Positions 43,601 through 51,633 are shown, numbered from the stretch's first letter. The stretch is 64,000 nt of DNA from Euryarchaeota archaeon UBA23 (GCA_002498725.1 DAIJ01000016.1:1-64000), one strand, 5' to 3'. Made by a program: numbers and translations. The notes: generated by a model not told the origin, from the letters alone.

Positions 43601-44510
43601 TAATTATCCGGATTCATCGTTGACTATTCTTGAATCTGATCTTATAGAAGAAGTTCTTGTGACTGTAACAGTGGTTGATTCTATTGGTATGCCAACATCT
43701 GATTTGGAGGTCTCATGGGTATTCCTCAGAGACAACCTTCCAGTATCGGGTACAGAAGGATCAGGTGCTTTGCCCCTCATACTAAATGATGTAGATTCTA
43801 ATTCCGATGGAATACGCGATAGAGATATTTTCCAAGGAAAAATTGATTTTACCCCCGGATTAGTTGATTTCGAGGTAGAAGAGGGAGATCGTATTTTGTT
43901 CTGGGTTACTTCTACTGATCGTGCAGGTAACAATGTACAGGGTCCTGGTAGTGAAGATTCACCTCGTACAGTTGCTCTAAGATTAATGGTATTCACTCCG
44001 AAACTTGACAGTATGGTAATTACCCCCCAAGATCCGTTCTCTGACCAAGAAGTCACTATAGAGACATTCTGGAGCAATAGTGGAAAGAGAGATGGAACAA
44101 TTGAAATTACATTATTTGAATTGAAGTCTGACGGCAACTGGAGGGCTGAGAGTTCTTCAATTGAATTGGATATACCTGCTGAATCATCATCTAATTATGC
44201 TAAATTCACATGGCAAGCTGGAGAACCCGGCCAACCTATCTTGTATGTTATCATAGATGGAGACCTCGACAACCCATGTCTTGAGTGCTCAGTAAATGGT
44301 ATAATTGTCAAGCCTACTGTTTCTGCAAGTGATTCAGATGGCGAAACATTGCCATACATGGTTATTGCAGGCATTGCTCTTGTAGCAATTGCTCTTGTTG
44401 GATTCTTTGTAAGTAGAAGTCGTACGGATGACGACGAGTATTATTATGACGATGATGATGACTACTATTACGACGATGTCGATGAAGAGTTTGACTCTGA
44501 GGAAGAATAA
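37638..44510 (+). CDS. Giant secreted surface protein with MAM/immune-inhibitor-A-like modules (2290 aa)
   Basis: A clear signal peptide (ALLIVLCLLTMPLASAG, cleavage near residue 25) leads to a very long ectodomain. Repeated jelly-roll-like modules are marked by GSPGWFIDNITY and GSGWFIDNVGF with preceding WDLEGSGWDNACIELSNNGG-type strands, as in MAM or immune-inhibitor-A ectodomains. Later parts are generic beta-sandwich repeats. A membrane helix at about 2236-2257 (YMVIAGIALVAIALVGFFV) is followed by a short cytoplasmic tail of almost only Asp, Tyr and Glu. No protease or glycosidase motif was found. A TATA box lies 61-70 nt before the start, and a strong inverted repeat lies just after the stop. 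Confidence 0.87.
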   Translation: MAIVSHKNGALLIVLCLLTMPLASAGQSSWTTSSPVNPGDEGVTVNSFTVPSNETITDAWIHVTNDPMANDQANNLFFESNEIEDGSFSGTTASLIDGNITLEDDGSTSSVFDFDDNGNFTIDLSSQYISGPGPHMWALEESGGWITSACPGDSANGGAAELRQYNITSGYDDDLDGYLESHEVNSVLLFCQTDQVIVGGSGLPPAGDVNGTVRNSTPTFNSMTLNSGHSVCSEGGYYLEYGNDFGTYYDRNSSLNASELGGELYFCNQIELWFATLLDFGGSIQGAQQQLSHGTVPAAPSEGEVVAGTLPGSPVPPGTDGWLITPTQTIPVDPTTHVNYTFTFDHWRNLESGDGAWVEYRIQSSSGDWTNWTWVAPVHGYPNYIPVGDINVEGNPSGDLPVFGGTSTSWENKMIDLASLTDGGDDTYIQFRFRLSTSDSSSGSPGWFIDNITYNNDGTGSGAWHHGCDVNGYSYTNYGTYCYYSNSALGYLNVATGLDLTGVYDLRFDLHWDLEGSGWDNACIELSNNGGTSWIDISSSSSTTTTQCRSRAGSIPNYGYTDITGTSYGDDSGGMVTIENDVPASHRVSSVDLRIVVQTDASVSYGSPGGASDPDGREGLTVFGYRTMSSSGTVMQSYTIPSTASTSGYSYASGPNEWRFLTLTSGFSYENMNFEDSSVSAPEVADVDGFTRTGSRGTSCSSSSCGWELGPVISSTFGPEEATSFPYLYRIGATGSFDGTVSDAALVSPVFSVPESGITFLEFDQWICWNYDHWSYGDMRGGALWIQVDGGAWQHVDPGYNWYTETMATYSSGTLYIPTVNDGLPIWANTHCGNSDMSSYEVSLQEWAGSDVRFKWSASQKYQYATNGGSGWFIDNVGFREAYFDDGGSWVSEPIAVGGTDDFNLGIIEIEGTFDDNSTIAGTLLNANSLIPITGFENLDFPINLAGLDTQNNPSVRLVLSLDTLDHVSTPIVKKITIGNERILSVDLLDFNGWSMSNGIEVVNGTLNATAIAGTITSEYIQSIRPINRILFQGNSSNNVLIDIFDENGVNLGQGVAGGYMSFNPPIMGYSAQVTLPTNGYIEELVLKVVNGEPGRDMVIDVGEDGTTDWAFPSSEGRGHYGWQTHVLLDTPSTNPSVNAATSVDLSLYAGVSEAVVMLIPDGAIVNSGLLSITSDSDGFEAPVTLDVNGYSSSTSNSDTYISYLDFSPNQAASITAMGSSWTDTSSNRDWKEVSLYFQSSVSQVVTLSRIAVSYNLMENVSGLATTLSNYQTQAVADQPTLTQVNIPTNISAAAGQVMISGLAQHELLITNKDFNVPNKLHPGGFQYEIITKHRHLFDNSELTRITLDGLASDGEEINFQVETTEAGDWSNTATFSQTSGSSQVIFNDSASSVAIVDGGDGWMEIEVTWKFEITWNWDDVDRIDWTANSFDNSGYSMDPATAVSGRTGNAVENDLQIDSFEIKDQFDRSLSNQFSPFYPFPIAEGSALNITGTVRFQDTTDMRPNSDDFKVRVDISGDLYLLDSNDDGTFSGIINSPIGYDEITASPELFRVGPLSGSIGGQDVSGVTSVVTMLSDTHPPVVNAVQVNTATGLVNANGKVWDPTVPLTLYVTIEEAEARGESLTLKYWRADVDDLNGNGMAEEDEYLSQIQLLSAGMTGEQQVTFDPIDVSSQGFNSPVHVYLEGTDWAGLSYQDGGTGGSAGADNAWSSLIIATDEPTSTIRQGYSIDSETGFLLAGHNHVMRMQINEANGLNSLDNITVMLCGDEPDEIGKFSYNPSEGTIWTASESFVNPISVQTTPITDEVFEVSFMFELSWYYPWTEGQQTCKPSVRVVDDFTEVAFDNNIGELSWLLDNQLVAVTTSVEDLSPPFGESGDLHVYLRQGDELSVSGEVYYASSGVAISTIDDDLMVDVEIVYGTQSIIESVDVSDEGTWMASMVLPMRAPSNPQMDITTTVVNVPGVGTSANDNSAQVTVDSVSPTVLFDLINYPDSSLTILESDLIEEVLVTVTVVDSIGMPTSDLEVSWVFLRDNLPVSGTEGSGALPLILNDVDSNSDGIRDRDIFQGKIDFTPGLVDFEVEEGDRILFWVTSTDRAGNNVQGPGSEDSPRTVALRLMVFTPKLDSMVITPQDPFSDQEVTIETFWSNSGKRDGTIEITLFELKSDGNWRAESSSIELDIPAESSSNYAKFTWQAGEPGQPILYVIIDGDLDNPCLECSVNGIIVKPTVSASDSDGETLPYMVIAGIALVAIALVGFFVSRSRTDDDEYYYDDDDDYYYDDVDEEFDSEEE

Positions 44511-44514
44511 ACAG

Positions 44515-44550
44515 ATTAACAATTCCCCATATTACAAATGGGTTGTTAAT
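44515..44550 (+). terminator. Long inverted repeat just after the 2290-aa gene
   Basis: ATTAACAA (44515-44522) pairs perfectly with TTGTTAAT (44543-44550). Inside it, CCCAT pairs with ATGGG around a 7-nt loop, with a 3-nt bulge on the left arm. The structure begins 4 nt after the stop codon. No T tract follows, so it may protect or process the 3' end of the giant mRNA rather than act as a simple terminator. Confidence 0.45.
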
Positions 44551-44613
44551 AGGCGTCTTGACGTTAGTTTATACTGAGGAGTTTATAGACTTATGAATTA
44601 TAGTTTGCACACG

Positions 44614-44630
44614 AGAAACGCATAGTTTCT
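44614..44630 (+). promoter_or_regulatory. Hairpin before the 58-aa micro-protein gene
   Basis: AGAAAC-GCATA-GTTTCT is a perfect 6-bp stem with a 5-nt loop, ending 10 nt before the start codon at 44641. A TATA-like TTTATAGAC lies about 60 nt before the start. Confidence 0.4.
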
Positions 44631-44640
44631 GCGATGGGGG

Positions 44641-44817
44641 ATGGGCATGAACGAGGAATCTCTGGATTTGAGTATTGAAGAATTAAAGGTAGAAATTGAT
44701 GATTTGAAGGATTTAGTAAAGACACTTCTTACCATAATAATGGAGGAAGCAGATGGTGTCGAATCGGGTTCAGCACCACAGATTACTAATCACCCTAGTC
44801 GCGGATATGTAATGTAG
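44641..44817 (+). CDS. Small acidic helical protein (58 aa, or 56 aa from ATG 44647)
   Basis: The frame encodes MGMNEESLDLSIEELKVE followed by a Leu/Ile heptad-like helix (IDDLKDLVKTLLTIIMEEAD) and a short tail ending NHPSRGYVM. The composition is that of a soluble coiled-coil protein and the reading pattern is good. It abuts the convergent alkA gene, with its stop immediately next to the alkA stop. I recognise no family. The product could be a small adaptor, but this is a guess. Confidence 0.65.
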   Translation: MGMNEESLDLSIEELKVEIDDLKDLVKTLLTIIMEEADGVESGSAPQITNHPSRGYVM

Positions 44818-45447
44818 TCAATATTCTACAACTTCCGAATCGACAACTCTCCACATATACCATACTCCAAGGGTTCTGTATGGCTTCCATGAATTTGAAA
44901 TTTCAATTAGGGCATTTTTATCTAAAGGATTTCCTGAGTTGTAGACTTTTTCCATACCTCTGATTAATCCGATATCATCTAATGGAAAAATATCGGGTCT
45001 TAAGAGGGCGAAGATAAGCAACATTTGGGCAGTCCATTTACCAACTCCTCTCAGCGAAATTAATTTGCCCAACACTTCATCATCACTCATTGTTTTCCAT
45101 TTAAGTTCATTTAATCCATCCCTCCATTCCTCAGAAATACCAATTATGTATTCCACTTTTCGATTTGAAAGACCTACATCTCTAAGCTCTTTATGAGATT
45201 TTTTCAAGATATTTTCATCCGTAATTTGGCCTACTAGATCCGATAATCTTTCCCAAACAGCTGATGCAGCGACCACAGATATCTGTTGACCGACTATTGA
45301 TTTAATTAGAGTTGCAAAGAGATCTCCTCTAGATTGCAATTGTTGATCATCTATAGTATCAATTATTTTAGCCATAGATTTGTCTGATTTTGCTATAAAT
45401 AACTTACCTTCGCACCACCAATCAGCAACTTCTCTATGGCTTTGCAT
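44818..45447 (-). CDS. DNA-3-methyladenine glycosylase (AlkA-like, HhH-GPD)
   Basis: This 209-aa base-excision repair glycosylase removes alkylated bases. LFATLIKSIVGQQISVVAASAVWERL is the core helix pair. The helix-hairpin-helix is LISLRGVGKWTAQMLLIFAL, and the catalytic Asp lies in FPLDDIGLIRG. It lacks the N-terminal TBP-like domain of E. coli AlkA, as is common for archaeal members. Confidence 0.9.
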   Translation of the reverse strand: MQSHREVADWWCEGKLFIAKSDKSMAKIIDTIDDQQLQSRGDLFATLIKSIVGQQISVVAASAVWERLSDLVGQITDENILKKSHKELRDVGLSNRKVEYIIGISEEWRDGLNELKWKTMSDDEVLGKLISLRGVGKWTAQMLLIFALLRPDIFPLDDIGLIRGMEKVYNSGNPLDKNALIEISNSWKPYRTLGVWYMWRVVDSEVVEY

Positions 45448-45495
45448 AAATCTCCGAACACATCATTCATTATTGTAAGTCCGGTCCCAAGATTG

Positions 45496-45987
45496 ATGGA
45501 CGAGGTTAAGGCACTATTGATAGCAGGAGTAATTTTTACAGTTGGTTTTGTTGGTTACGTAATCTTAGATGATGGTGATGAAGGATCACAATGGCCTATT
45601 GTAGATGTTTGTATTGGCGGCCATAGCGACTCTCTTGCAGATCATTATCATCCATTTCTTAACATAGTAATTGACGGTAATGTGGTAGAGATTCCTTCCA
45701 ATGTGGGTATTGATGATGATCATTGCCCTAATGGGATGAGGGGGATCCATACACACGATGAATCAGGTAAATTACATGTAGAAATTCCAGATAGTGATCT
45801 AGATGCTACTGTTGGGGCATTTTTCGAAATTTGGGGCATGGAATTCGATGAAACTCATATTCTGAACAAAGTTGCTAATGAAGGAAATGAGGTTGTTATG
45901 TTTGTAAATGGCATTCAAAATTATGAATATCAAGATTATGTCATGGAAGATGGCGATCAGATTGAAATTCGCTATCAGGCAAAATAA
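45496..45987 (+). CDS. Membrane-anchored protein with conserved His motifs
   Basis: From the ATG at 45496 the product is 163 aa: an N-terminal membrane helix (about 6-24), then an extracellular domain with DHYHPFLNIVIDG (His50, His52), MRGIHTHDESGKLHVEIP (His85, His87, His94) and two Cys (39, 77). The last third resembles a beta-grasp edge (VMEDGDQIEIRYQ). The clustered His residues suggest metal binding. I know similar 'HTHD..G..HVE' sequences as uncharacterised in marine archaea. The frame opens further upstream, but that would overlap alkA. Confidence 0.75.
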   Translation: MDEVKALLIAGVIFTVGFVGYVILDDGDEGSQWPIVDVCIGGHSDSLADHYHPFLNIVIDGNVVEIPSNVGIDDDHCPNGMRGIHTHDESGKLHVEIPDSDLDATVGAFFEIWGMEFDETHILNKVANEGNEVVMFVNGIQNYEYQDYVMEDGDQIEIRYQAK

Positions 45988-45992
45988 TTCAA

Positions 45993-47465
45993 TCACCCTT
46001 TGATTACTGCTATTGGTCTCAATCTGGCAACTGGTCTTGCTAAGCCAGATTCATTGGTCAAACGAATCACTTCATCTACATCTTTGTAGGCTTCAGGAGC
46101 CTCTTCAGACAAAATGTTAGGTGTTTTTGCATGTACGTGAATACCAGCATTTTCAAGCCTATTACGTAGCTTAATTGAGTCTACTTTATTCCTAGCAGCA
46201 GTTCTTGATAATTGACGTCCTGCTCCATGACAAGATGATGAAAATGCATCATTGGCTCCTGATTTAGGGCCAGCCAATATCCATGAGGCAGTGCCCATGT
46301 CTCCGGGTACTAAAACTGGCTGCCCAACTCCTGAAAATTTCGTTGCTAATTCTGGGTGATCTCCACCTAATGCTCTCGTTGCTCCCTTTCTATGAACGCA
46401 GCATTTGCATGATTTACCATGTACCACATGGTCTTCTACCTTTGCAATGTTGTGGCTTACATCATACACAACTTCTAGAGTTCCATCTATTCGAAGATTT
46501 TTTCTTAAAACATTACGTAATCTTTGAGTAAGTGCCGATCTATTAGCGAATGCATAGTTGCCTGCTGCACGCATTGCATCCAAGTAAGCCTGACCTTCCT
46601 TACTGAATATAGGGGCTGATGCTAGTTGTCTGTCACTAAGACTATACCCCCAATCATTAGAAACCCATTTTAAACCTTTTTTCCTATATTTTGATTCTAT
46701 ATAGCTTACGTGATCGCTACAAACTTGGTGGCCAAGTCCACGTGACCCAGTATGTATCATTGTTGTAATTTGCCCTTCTCTTATCCCATAGGCTGCTGCT
46801 GCTTCTTTGTCTTCAATCCGGTCAACTACTTGTAATTCAAGAAAATGATTTCCTGACCCTAAGGTTCCTAGAGCTTTCATCCCTCTTTTTTGTGCTCTTT
46901 CGCCAATATTCCATTCATCAGGTTCCAATCGCCCATTAGATTCTATTGAAGCCAAATCTTGTGTTTCACCCCAACCGATATCTATAGCCGCTTCAGCACC
47001 CTCGCTTAGAATAGAATCCATTTTTGTTTCGTTAAGAATTACTCCGCCCTTACTTGAGGCACCTGCAGGAATTTGTTGGGCAAGTGATTTAGCTAAAACC
47101 TTAGTATCTATTTGACTCAGTTCAATATCAAGTGAACACAATCTTACTCCACAGTTAATGTCGAACCCAACTCCTCCTGGTGAGATGGCGCCACCCAATT
47201 CATTTGATTCTATATCGGTAGCAACAACTCCTCCTATTGGAAATCCATATCCAAAATGCCAATCTGCCATCGCCCAAGCATTCCCTACGATACCGGGGAT
47301 CTCAGCAGTATTGCATAATTGTTCAGGCGAACGATCATCAGAATGTTTAGAAAGATGTTCTGAATCAGTAATTAATACTGCATCAGTAAGCATCGATCCA
47401 TGTTTTGAGATACGCATCCGACCATTTCCATCTGGTACCAGATGCTCTCGCCACGTAGCACTCAT
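45993..47465 (-). CDS. rtcB: RNA-splicing ligase RtcB
   Basis: This is the GTP-dependent ligase that joins tRNA exon halves and repairs RNA. The 490-aa protein shows the Mn-binding GGVGFDINCGVRL (Asp102, Cys105), HTGSRGLGHQV, GNHFLELQ, and SSSCHGAGR, which holds the guanylylated His. The ATG at 47465 (MSATWREHL) is chosen; an upstream TTG at 47495 would add ten residues that overlap a perfect hairpin. Its activator archease is encoded at 55888. Confidence 0.96.
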   Translation of the reverse strand: MSATWREHLVPDGNGRMRISKHGSMLTDAVLITDSEHLSKHSDDRSPEQLCNTAEIPGIVGNAWAMADWHFGYGFPIGGVVATDIESNELGGAISPGGVGFDINCGVRLCSLDIELSQIDTKVLAKSLAQQIPAGASSKGGVILNETKMDSILSEGAEAAIDIGWGETQDLASIESNGRLEPDEWNIGERAQKRGMKALGTLGSGNHFLELQVVDRIEDKEAAAAYGIREGQITTMIHTGSRGLGHQVCSDHVSYIESKYRKKGLKWVSNDWGYSLSDRQLASAPIFSKEGQAYLDAMRAAGNYAFANRSALTQRLRNVLRKNLRIDGTLEVVYDVSHNIAKVEDHVVHGKSCKCCVHRKGATRALGGDHPELATKFSGVGQPVLVPGDMGTASWILAGPKSGANDAFSSSCHGAGRQLSRTAARNKVDSIKLRNRLENAGIHVHAKTPNILSEEAPEAYKDVDEVIRLTNESGLARPVARLRPIAVIKG

Positions 47466-47467
47466 GG

Positions 47468-47486
47468 TGGACTCCTGTGGAGTCCA
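47468..47486 (-). promoter_or_regulatory. Perfect 8-bp hairpin touching the rtcB start
   Basis: On the minus strand TGGACTCC-ACA-GGAGTCCA forms an 8-bp perfect stem with a 3-nt loop, ending 2 nt before the rtcB ATG. In mRNA it could occlude the start codon region. It is also notable because RtcB itself acts on RNA ends. Confidence 0.5.
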
Positions 47487-47540
47487 TGATTTCAACGCGA
47501 CGCAGTCTTTTCAACAATTGATTTCAAGACGTGACAGTCA

Positions 47541-50426
47541 ATGGGCCGTGTAAGGAGTGATAGTGTGACGTTCGGCGAGATTCATATCCCGTATTGGGAG
47601 GAAGCCGGTTTCATTCGTCGTACTTGTCGTGTAACTGGTCAGTATTTTTGGACCAGAGATCCATTGAGAGATACTTGTGGAGACTCAACTGAAGACTCTT
47701 ACACATTCATTGGATCTCCAATAATTGACGGCTTTAGTATGAGGGGTAAGCCTCTAAAGGATGCAATGAGAGAAATGTTCCTGAATTTTTTTGAGAACAA
47801 AGAACATACAAGAATAGATCCTTATCCTGTAATTGCTAGATGGAGGGAGGATATTCATCTCACGATAGCCTCAATCGCCGATTTCCAACCTCATGTGACG
47901 AATGGCACCGTACCTCCTCCAGCTAATCCTCTGTGTATCTCTCAACCGTGTATCAGATTAACTGATGTTGCAGCAGTCGGGCGTTCGGGAAGACATCTTT
48001 CTACATTTGAGATGATGGCACATCACGCCTTCAATCGCCCAAAAGAGGACGGAGTCATATATTGGATAGATCAATGTGTGAGGTTTTGTGATGAGATGCT
48101 ATGTGTGCATCTTGGTATTGATCCTTCTCAAGTAACATATCTTGAGAATCCTTGGTCAGGCGGGGGTAATGCCGGCCCTGCATTGGAAGTAATTGTTGGA
48201 GGTTTAGAACTAGCCACTCTTGTATTTATGAATCTTGAAGAGCATGAAGAAGGAGAAATAGAAATTAAGGGATTAAAATATAGAGAGATGGATTTGCAAA
48301 TAATAGATACTGGTTATGGCTTAGAACGTTTTTGTTGGGCCGCTGCTGGGACTCCTACAATCTATGAGGCAATATATCCGGAGTCAGTTAATTGGCTGAA
48401 AGACATGGTTAAATTCGATCAAATGGTAAAGAGTTTGAATTTTTCAACTGATGCCGACGAACTTCTTGGAGAACTTTCTAAATTAGCTGGGATTTTGAAT
48501 ATTGATGTGGGCACAGATGTTGAATCTCTTTATCAAAAATTGTCAGATAGGCTCCTTGATAATGGTCTAAATGTTTCAGTAGATGATCTGAAAAGAATCA
48601 CGGAGCCACTTTCTAGCATTTATGCGATACCCGATCATATGCATGCCATATGCAATATGTTAGGTGACGGATTAGTCCCAAGTAATTCTAAGGCCGGATA
48701 TCTTGTTCGTATGTTATCTAGAAGAGTTTGTAGAATGAAGGATGAGTTGGGCATAGAAGTTACGCTTTCTGATCTGGGAATTCACCATATGGAAAAACAT
48801 CTTGAACTCTCCGGATTCATTCAATCTCGTGAAGGTATTATTTCTATACTCACACTTGAGGAAGAACGTTATTATGAGATGTTAAGAAAGGGGGAGGCTG
48901 CAGTTAGAACTGCTTTGAGAGATTGTCCAAAGGATATTGAAGAGGCTCCTGATGAAACATTGTTCCGCTTAGCCGAGGAACGTGGATTAAACCCAGAGAT
49001 GGTAGTTTCAATTGCAAATAGAGCGGGTTGGTCTAATCTTAAAGTCCGAGTAGGATTCTCTGCCGATATGGCTGCAAGGAATGCTGAGAGAACTAAAGCG
49101 GCAGCGAAAGAGAAGGTTAGAGGAGAGATTTTCACTACAGAAAAAATACCCAATACAATTAGAGATTATTATGATGATACTAGTGCCACCACTTTCAATG
49201 CATTAGCAATAGATTGTAGGGAATTAAATGAGAACCAAATAGATATGCTAAATCTTTCACCTGAAGTAAAAATTAGCCCTACCCATTCAGTTGTTTTAGA
49301 TCGAACTTTATTCTATCCAGAAGGCGGAGGTCAATTGGGTGACCAAGGAAATATTGGCAACGTAAAAGTAGTTGATACAAGGATAGAGAATGAAGTCATA
49401 TTTCACCTCACAGATGGGCCAGTAGAAATAGGCGATATTTCAGGAGAAATTAACTGGCATCGTCGCCGTCAATTAATGGATCATCATACTGCAGTTCATA
49501 TTGTAGGAGGTAGTGCCAGACAACTTCTTGGCCCTCACATATGGCAAGCCGGTTCAAATAAAGGTGAGAGGTATGCTAGAATTGATCTCACTCATTTTAC
49601 TAGACTTAGCCGAGTAGATCTTGATGCTATAGAAGACCATGCTAATGGGGTTATTGCTTCTAATCCAATTATTGAGAAAAAGATACTTAGTCGTGCTGAG
49701 GCAGACACAAGTTTCGGCTTTGAATTGTATCAAGGAGGGCCTCCTAAACAAAGTACAATAAGAGTCATAAAAATTGGAGATCATGACGTTCAAGCATGTG
49801 GGGGGACTCATCATGATGAGGCAGGCGAAGTGGGTGAATTACGCATAATAAGGGCCAGTCAAGTCCAAGACGGGGTAGAGCGTCTGCAAATCGTGGCAGG
49901 TGAAACCGCACGCGAGCATGCCCGGGCCCAAGAAAGGCTTCTCGCTGAATCTAGTGAAGTCCTTGGAGTGTCTCCTAATGACCTCCCAGCGACAGTATCT
50001 AGATTCTTTGAAGAATGGAAAATGCAGCAAAAGAAGATAGAGGCACTTGAAGCGGAAATCGTTAGACTCCGTACTAGTGGCGGTGGAGATGCAGCAATTC
50101 AGAAGGATGGAGTTCGCTACGCGATTATGGAGGTAGATGGAGACATGAAAGCCGTGATGTCTATGCTAGGTGAATTGACACGAGACCCTCGGATTCCAAC
50201 TCTAGCAGTTATTGGCACCAGAGATGGCGGGGGCAAGCTAATCGTTGCGAGTACTGAAGGTTCTATCGTAGCCGAGAAATATGATGCAACCAAAATTCTT
50301 GCTGCCATTGCTGGACATATAGATGGAGGGGGCGGAGGTCGGCCTACTATGGCTCAAGGCGGTGGCTCAAATCCAGAGGGTATTCCTGCTGCTCTAGAAG
50401 CTGCGCGTAAACTTCTAGGATTGTGA
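47541..50426 (+). CDS. alaS: Alanyl-tRNA synthetase
   Basis: It charges tRNA-Ala. The 961-aa archaeal-type enzyme has the class II core at the N-terminus (PIIDGFSMRGKPL, RLTDVAAVGRSGRHLSTFEMMAHHAF, IIDTGYGLERFCWAAAGTPT). The editing domain has HHTAVHIVGGSARQLLG and CGGTHHDEAGEVG, and the DHHA1-like C-terminal domain ends with a glycine-rich stretch (HIDGGGGGRPTMAQGGG). It is followed after 4 nt by an aminotransferase gene, so they share an operon. Confidence 0.97.
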   Translation: MGRVRSDSVTFGEIHIPYWEEAGFIRRTCRVTGQYFWTRDPLRDTCGDSTEDSYTFIGSPIIDGFSMRGKPLKDAMREMFLNFFENKEHTRIDPYPVIARWREDIHLTIASIADFQPHVTNGTVPPPANPLCISQPCIRLTDVAAVGRSGRHLSTFEMMAHHAFNRPKEDGVIYWIDQCVRFCDEMLCVHLGIDPSQVTYLENPWSGGGNAGPALEVIVGGLELATLVFMNLEEHEEGEIEIKGLKYREMDLQIIDTGYGLERFCWAAAGTPTIYEAIYPESVNWLKDMVKFDQMVKSLNFSTDADELLGELSKLAGILNIDVGTDVESLYQKLSDRLLDNGLNVSVDDLKRITEPLSSIYAIPDHMHAICNMLGDGLVPSNSKAGYLVRMLSRRVCRMKDELGIEVTLSDLGIHHMEKHLELSGFIQSREGIISILTLEEERYYEMLRKGEAAVRTALRDCPKDIEEAPDETLFRLAEERGLNPEMVVSIANRAGWSNLKVRVGFSADMAARNAERTKAAAKEKVRGEIFTTEKIPNTIRDYYDDTSATTFNALAIDCRELNENQIDMLNLSPEVKISPTHSVVLDRTLFYPEGGGQLGDQGNIGNVKVVDTRIENEVIFHLTDGPVEIGDISGEINWHRRRQLMDHHTAVHIVGGSARQLLGPHIWQAGSNKGERYARIDLTHFTRLSRVDLDAIEDHANGVIASNPIIEKKILSRAEADTSFGFELYQGGPPKQSTIRVIKIGDHDVQACGGTHHDEAGEVGELRIIRASQVQDGVERLQIVAGETAREHARAQERLLAESSEVLGVSPNDLPATVSRFFEEWKMQQKKIEALEAEIVRLRTSGGGDAAIQKDGVRYAIMEVDGDMKAVMSMLGELTRDPRIPTLAVIGTRDGGGKLIVASTEGSIVAEKYDATKILAAIAGHIDGGGGGRPTMAQGGGSNPEGIPAALEAARKLLGL

Positions 50427-50430
50427 ACCG

Positions 50431-51633
50431 ATGTCTCAGGAAATTGATGTATCTGCTCGTGCAGCAGCGATAGAGTACGCTATACGAGATGTAGTTGTTC
50501 CAGCAATTGAGTTGGAGAATCAAGGGCAAGAAATAATTCGTTTGAATATTGGAGATCCTCTTGCATACGAAGGGCTCCCAACCCCAAGTCATATGGTGTC
50601 TGCTTACAAGAAAGCTCTTGATTCTCAGAATAATGGCTACGGCCCCTCTTACGGTCTTTCGGAGTTAAGAGATGCAATTTCTTTGTCCGAATCAAAAAAA
50701 GGATGGAATTGTTCATCTGATGATGTTTATGTTACCCATGGAGTAACTGAAGCACTGCAGATAATTTTCGCATCATTTCTTGAGGATGGGACCAAGATCC
50801 TTGCTCCTGGTCCACATTATCCACCTTACATGGCATATCCGCAAATGTATGGGGCTACTACAATTGAATATCGATTGAATCCACTTGACAGTTGGCGAAT
50901 TGATTTAGAAGATATACGTCAAAAGATGGATGACACAGTCCGTCTTTTAGTTCTAATAAATCCTAATAACCCTACAGGAAATGTGGCTACTCAAGATGAA
51001 ATAGACAAACTTATTCAAATTGTAAAGCAGTATCCTAAATGCACTATAATTTCTGATGAGATTTATGACGCATTGGATTTTACTGGCAATTTAGTTTCAA
51101 CGGCGTCAAGATCTTCAGAAGTCCCTGTAATTGTTCTTAATGGAGTTTCTAAAGTCTACTTTGCTCCGGGTTGGCGAATTGGATATATGGCTTGGCATGA
51201 TCCTAAAGGAGTTCTTTCCTCAGTTAGAGATGGCGCCGAGCGTTTGTTAAGAAGTAGACTATGCGCATCAACTCCTGCCCAATATGGTTATCTTGAGGGA
51301 TTGGTTAGTAATACAGAATGGCTCAATAGTCATAAAAATAATATCAAAAAAAGGTTAGATTATTGCATTGAAAGAATTAATTCCATAGATGGAATAGAGT
51401 GTCAACCACCGGGTGGGGCATTCTATATTTTTGTAAGAATCACAGATCCAAATCTTTCTTCAGATAAGCAGTGGGTACTTGATTTGCTACATCAATATCA
51501 TGTGTTGGTAGTCCATGGATCTGGCTTCTCTCCCGAATATGGTAATGGGCACTTTCGTATGGTTTGCTTGCCGACAATTGAAGTTTTGTCAGAAGTGTTT
51601 GATAGGATTGAGAAATTCATTAATGGTAGATAA
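50431..51633 (+). CDS. PLP-dependent class I aminotransferase (alanine/aspartate type)
   Basis: This 400-aa fold-type I aminotransferase shows GYGPSYGLSELR, the NPNNPTG motif (178-184), SDEIYD (208-213) and the PLP lysine K241 in LNGVSKVYFAPGWRIGYM. C-terminally, QPPGGAFYIFVRI and FRMVCLP fit the AlaA/AspC-like group. It lies between alaS and an unknown gene in one operon, so an alanine transaminase role is attractive. The exact substrates cannot be read from the sequence. Confidence 0.9.
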   Translation: MSQEIDVSARAAAIEYAIRDVVVPAIELENQGQEIIRLNIGDPLAYEGLPTPSHMVSAYKKALDSQNNGYGPSYGLSELRDAISLSESKKGWNCSSDDVYVTHGVTEALQIIFASFLEDGTKILAPGPHYPPYMAYPQMYGATTIEYRLNPLDSWRIDLEDIRQKMDDTVRLLVLINPNNPTGNVATQDEIDKLIQIVKQYPKCTIISDEIYDALDFTGNLVSTASRSSEVPVIVLNGVSKVYFAPGWRIGYMAWHDPKGVLSSVRDGAERLLRSRLCASTPAQYGYLEGLVSNTEWLNSHKNNIKKRLDYCIERINSIDGIECQPPGGAFYIFVRITDPNLSSDKQWVLDLLHQYHVLVVHGSGFSPEYGNGHFRMVCLPTIEVLSEVFDRIEKFINGR

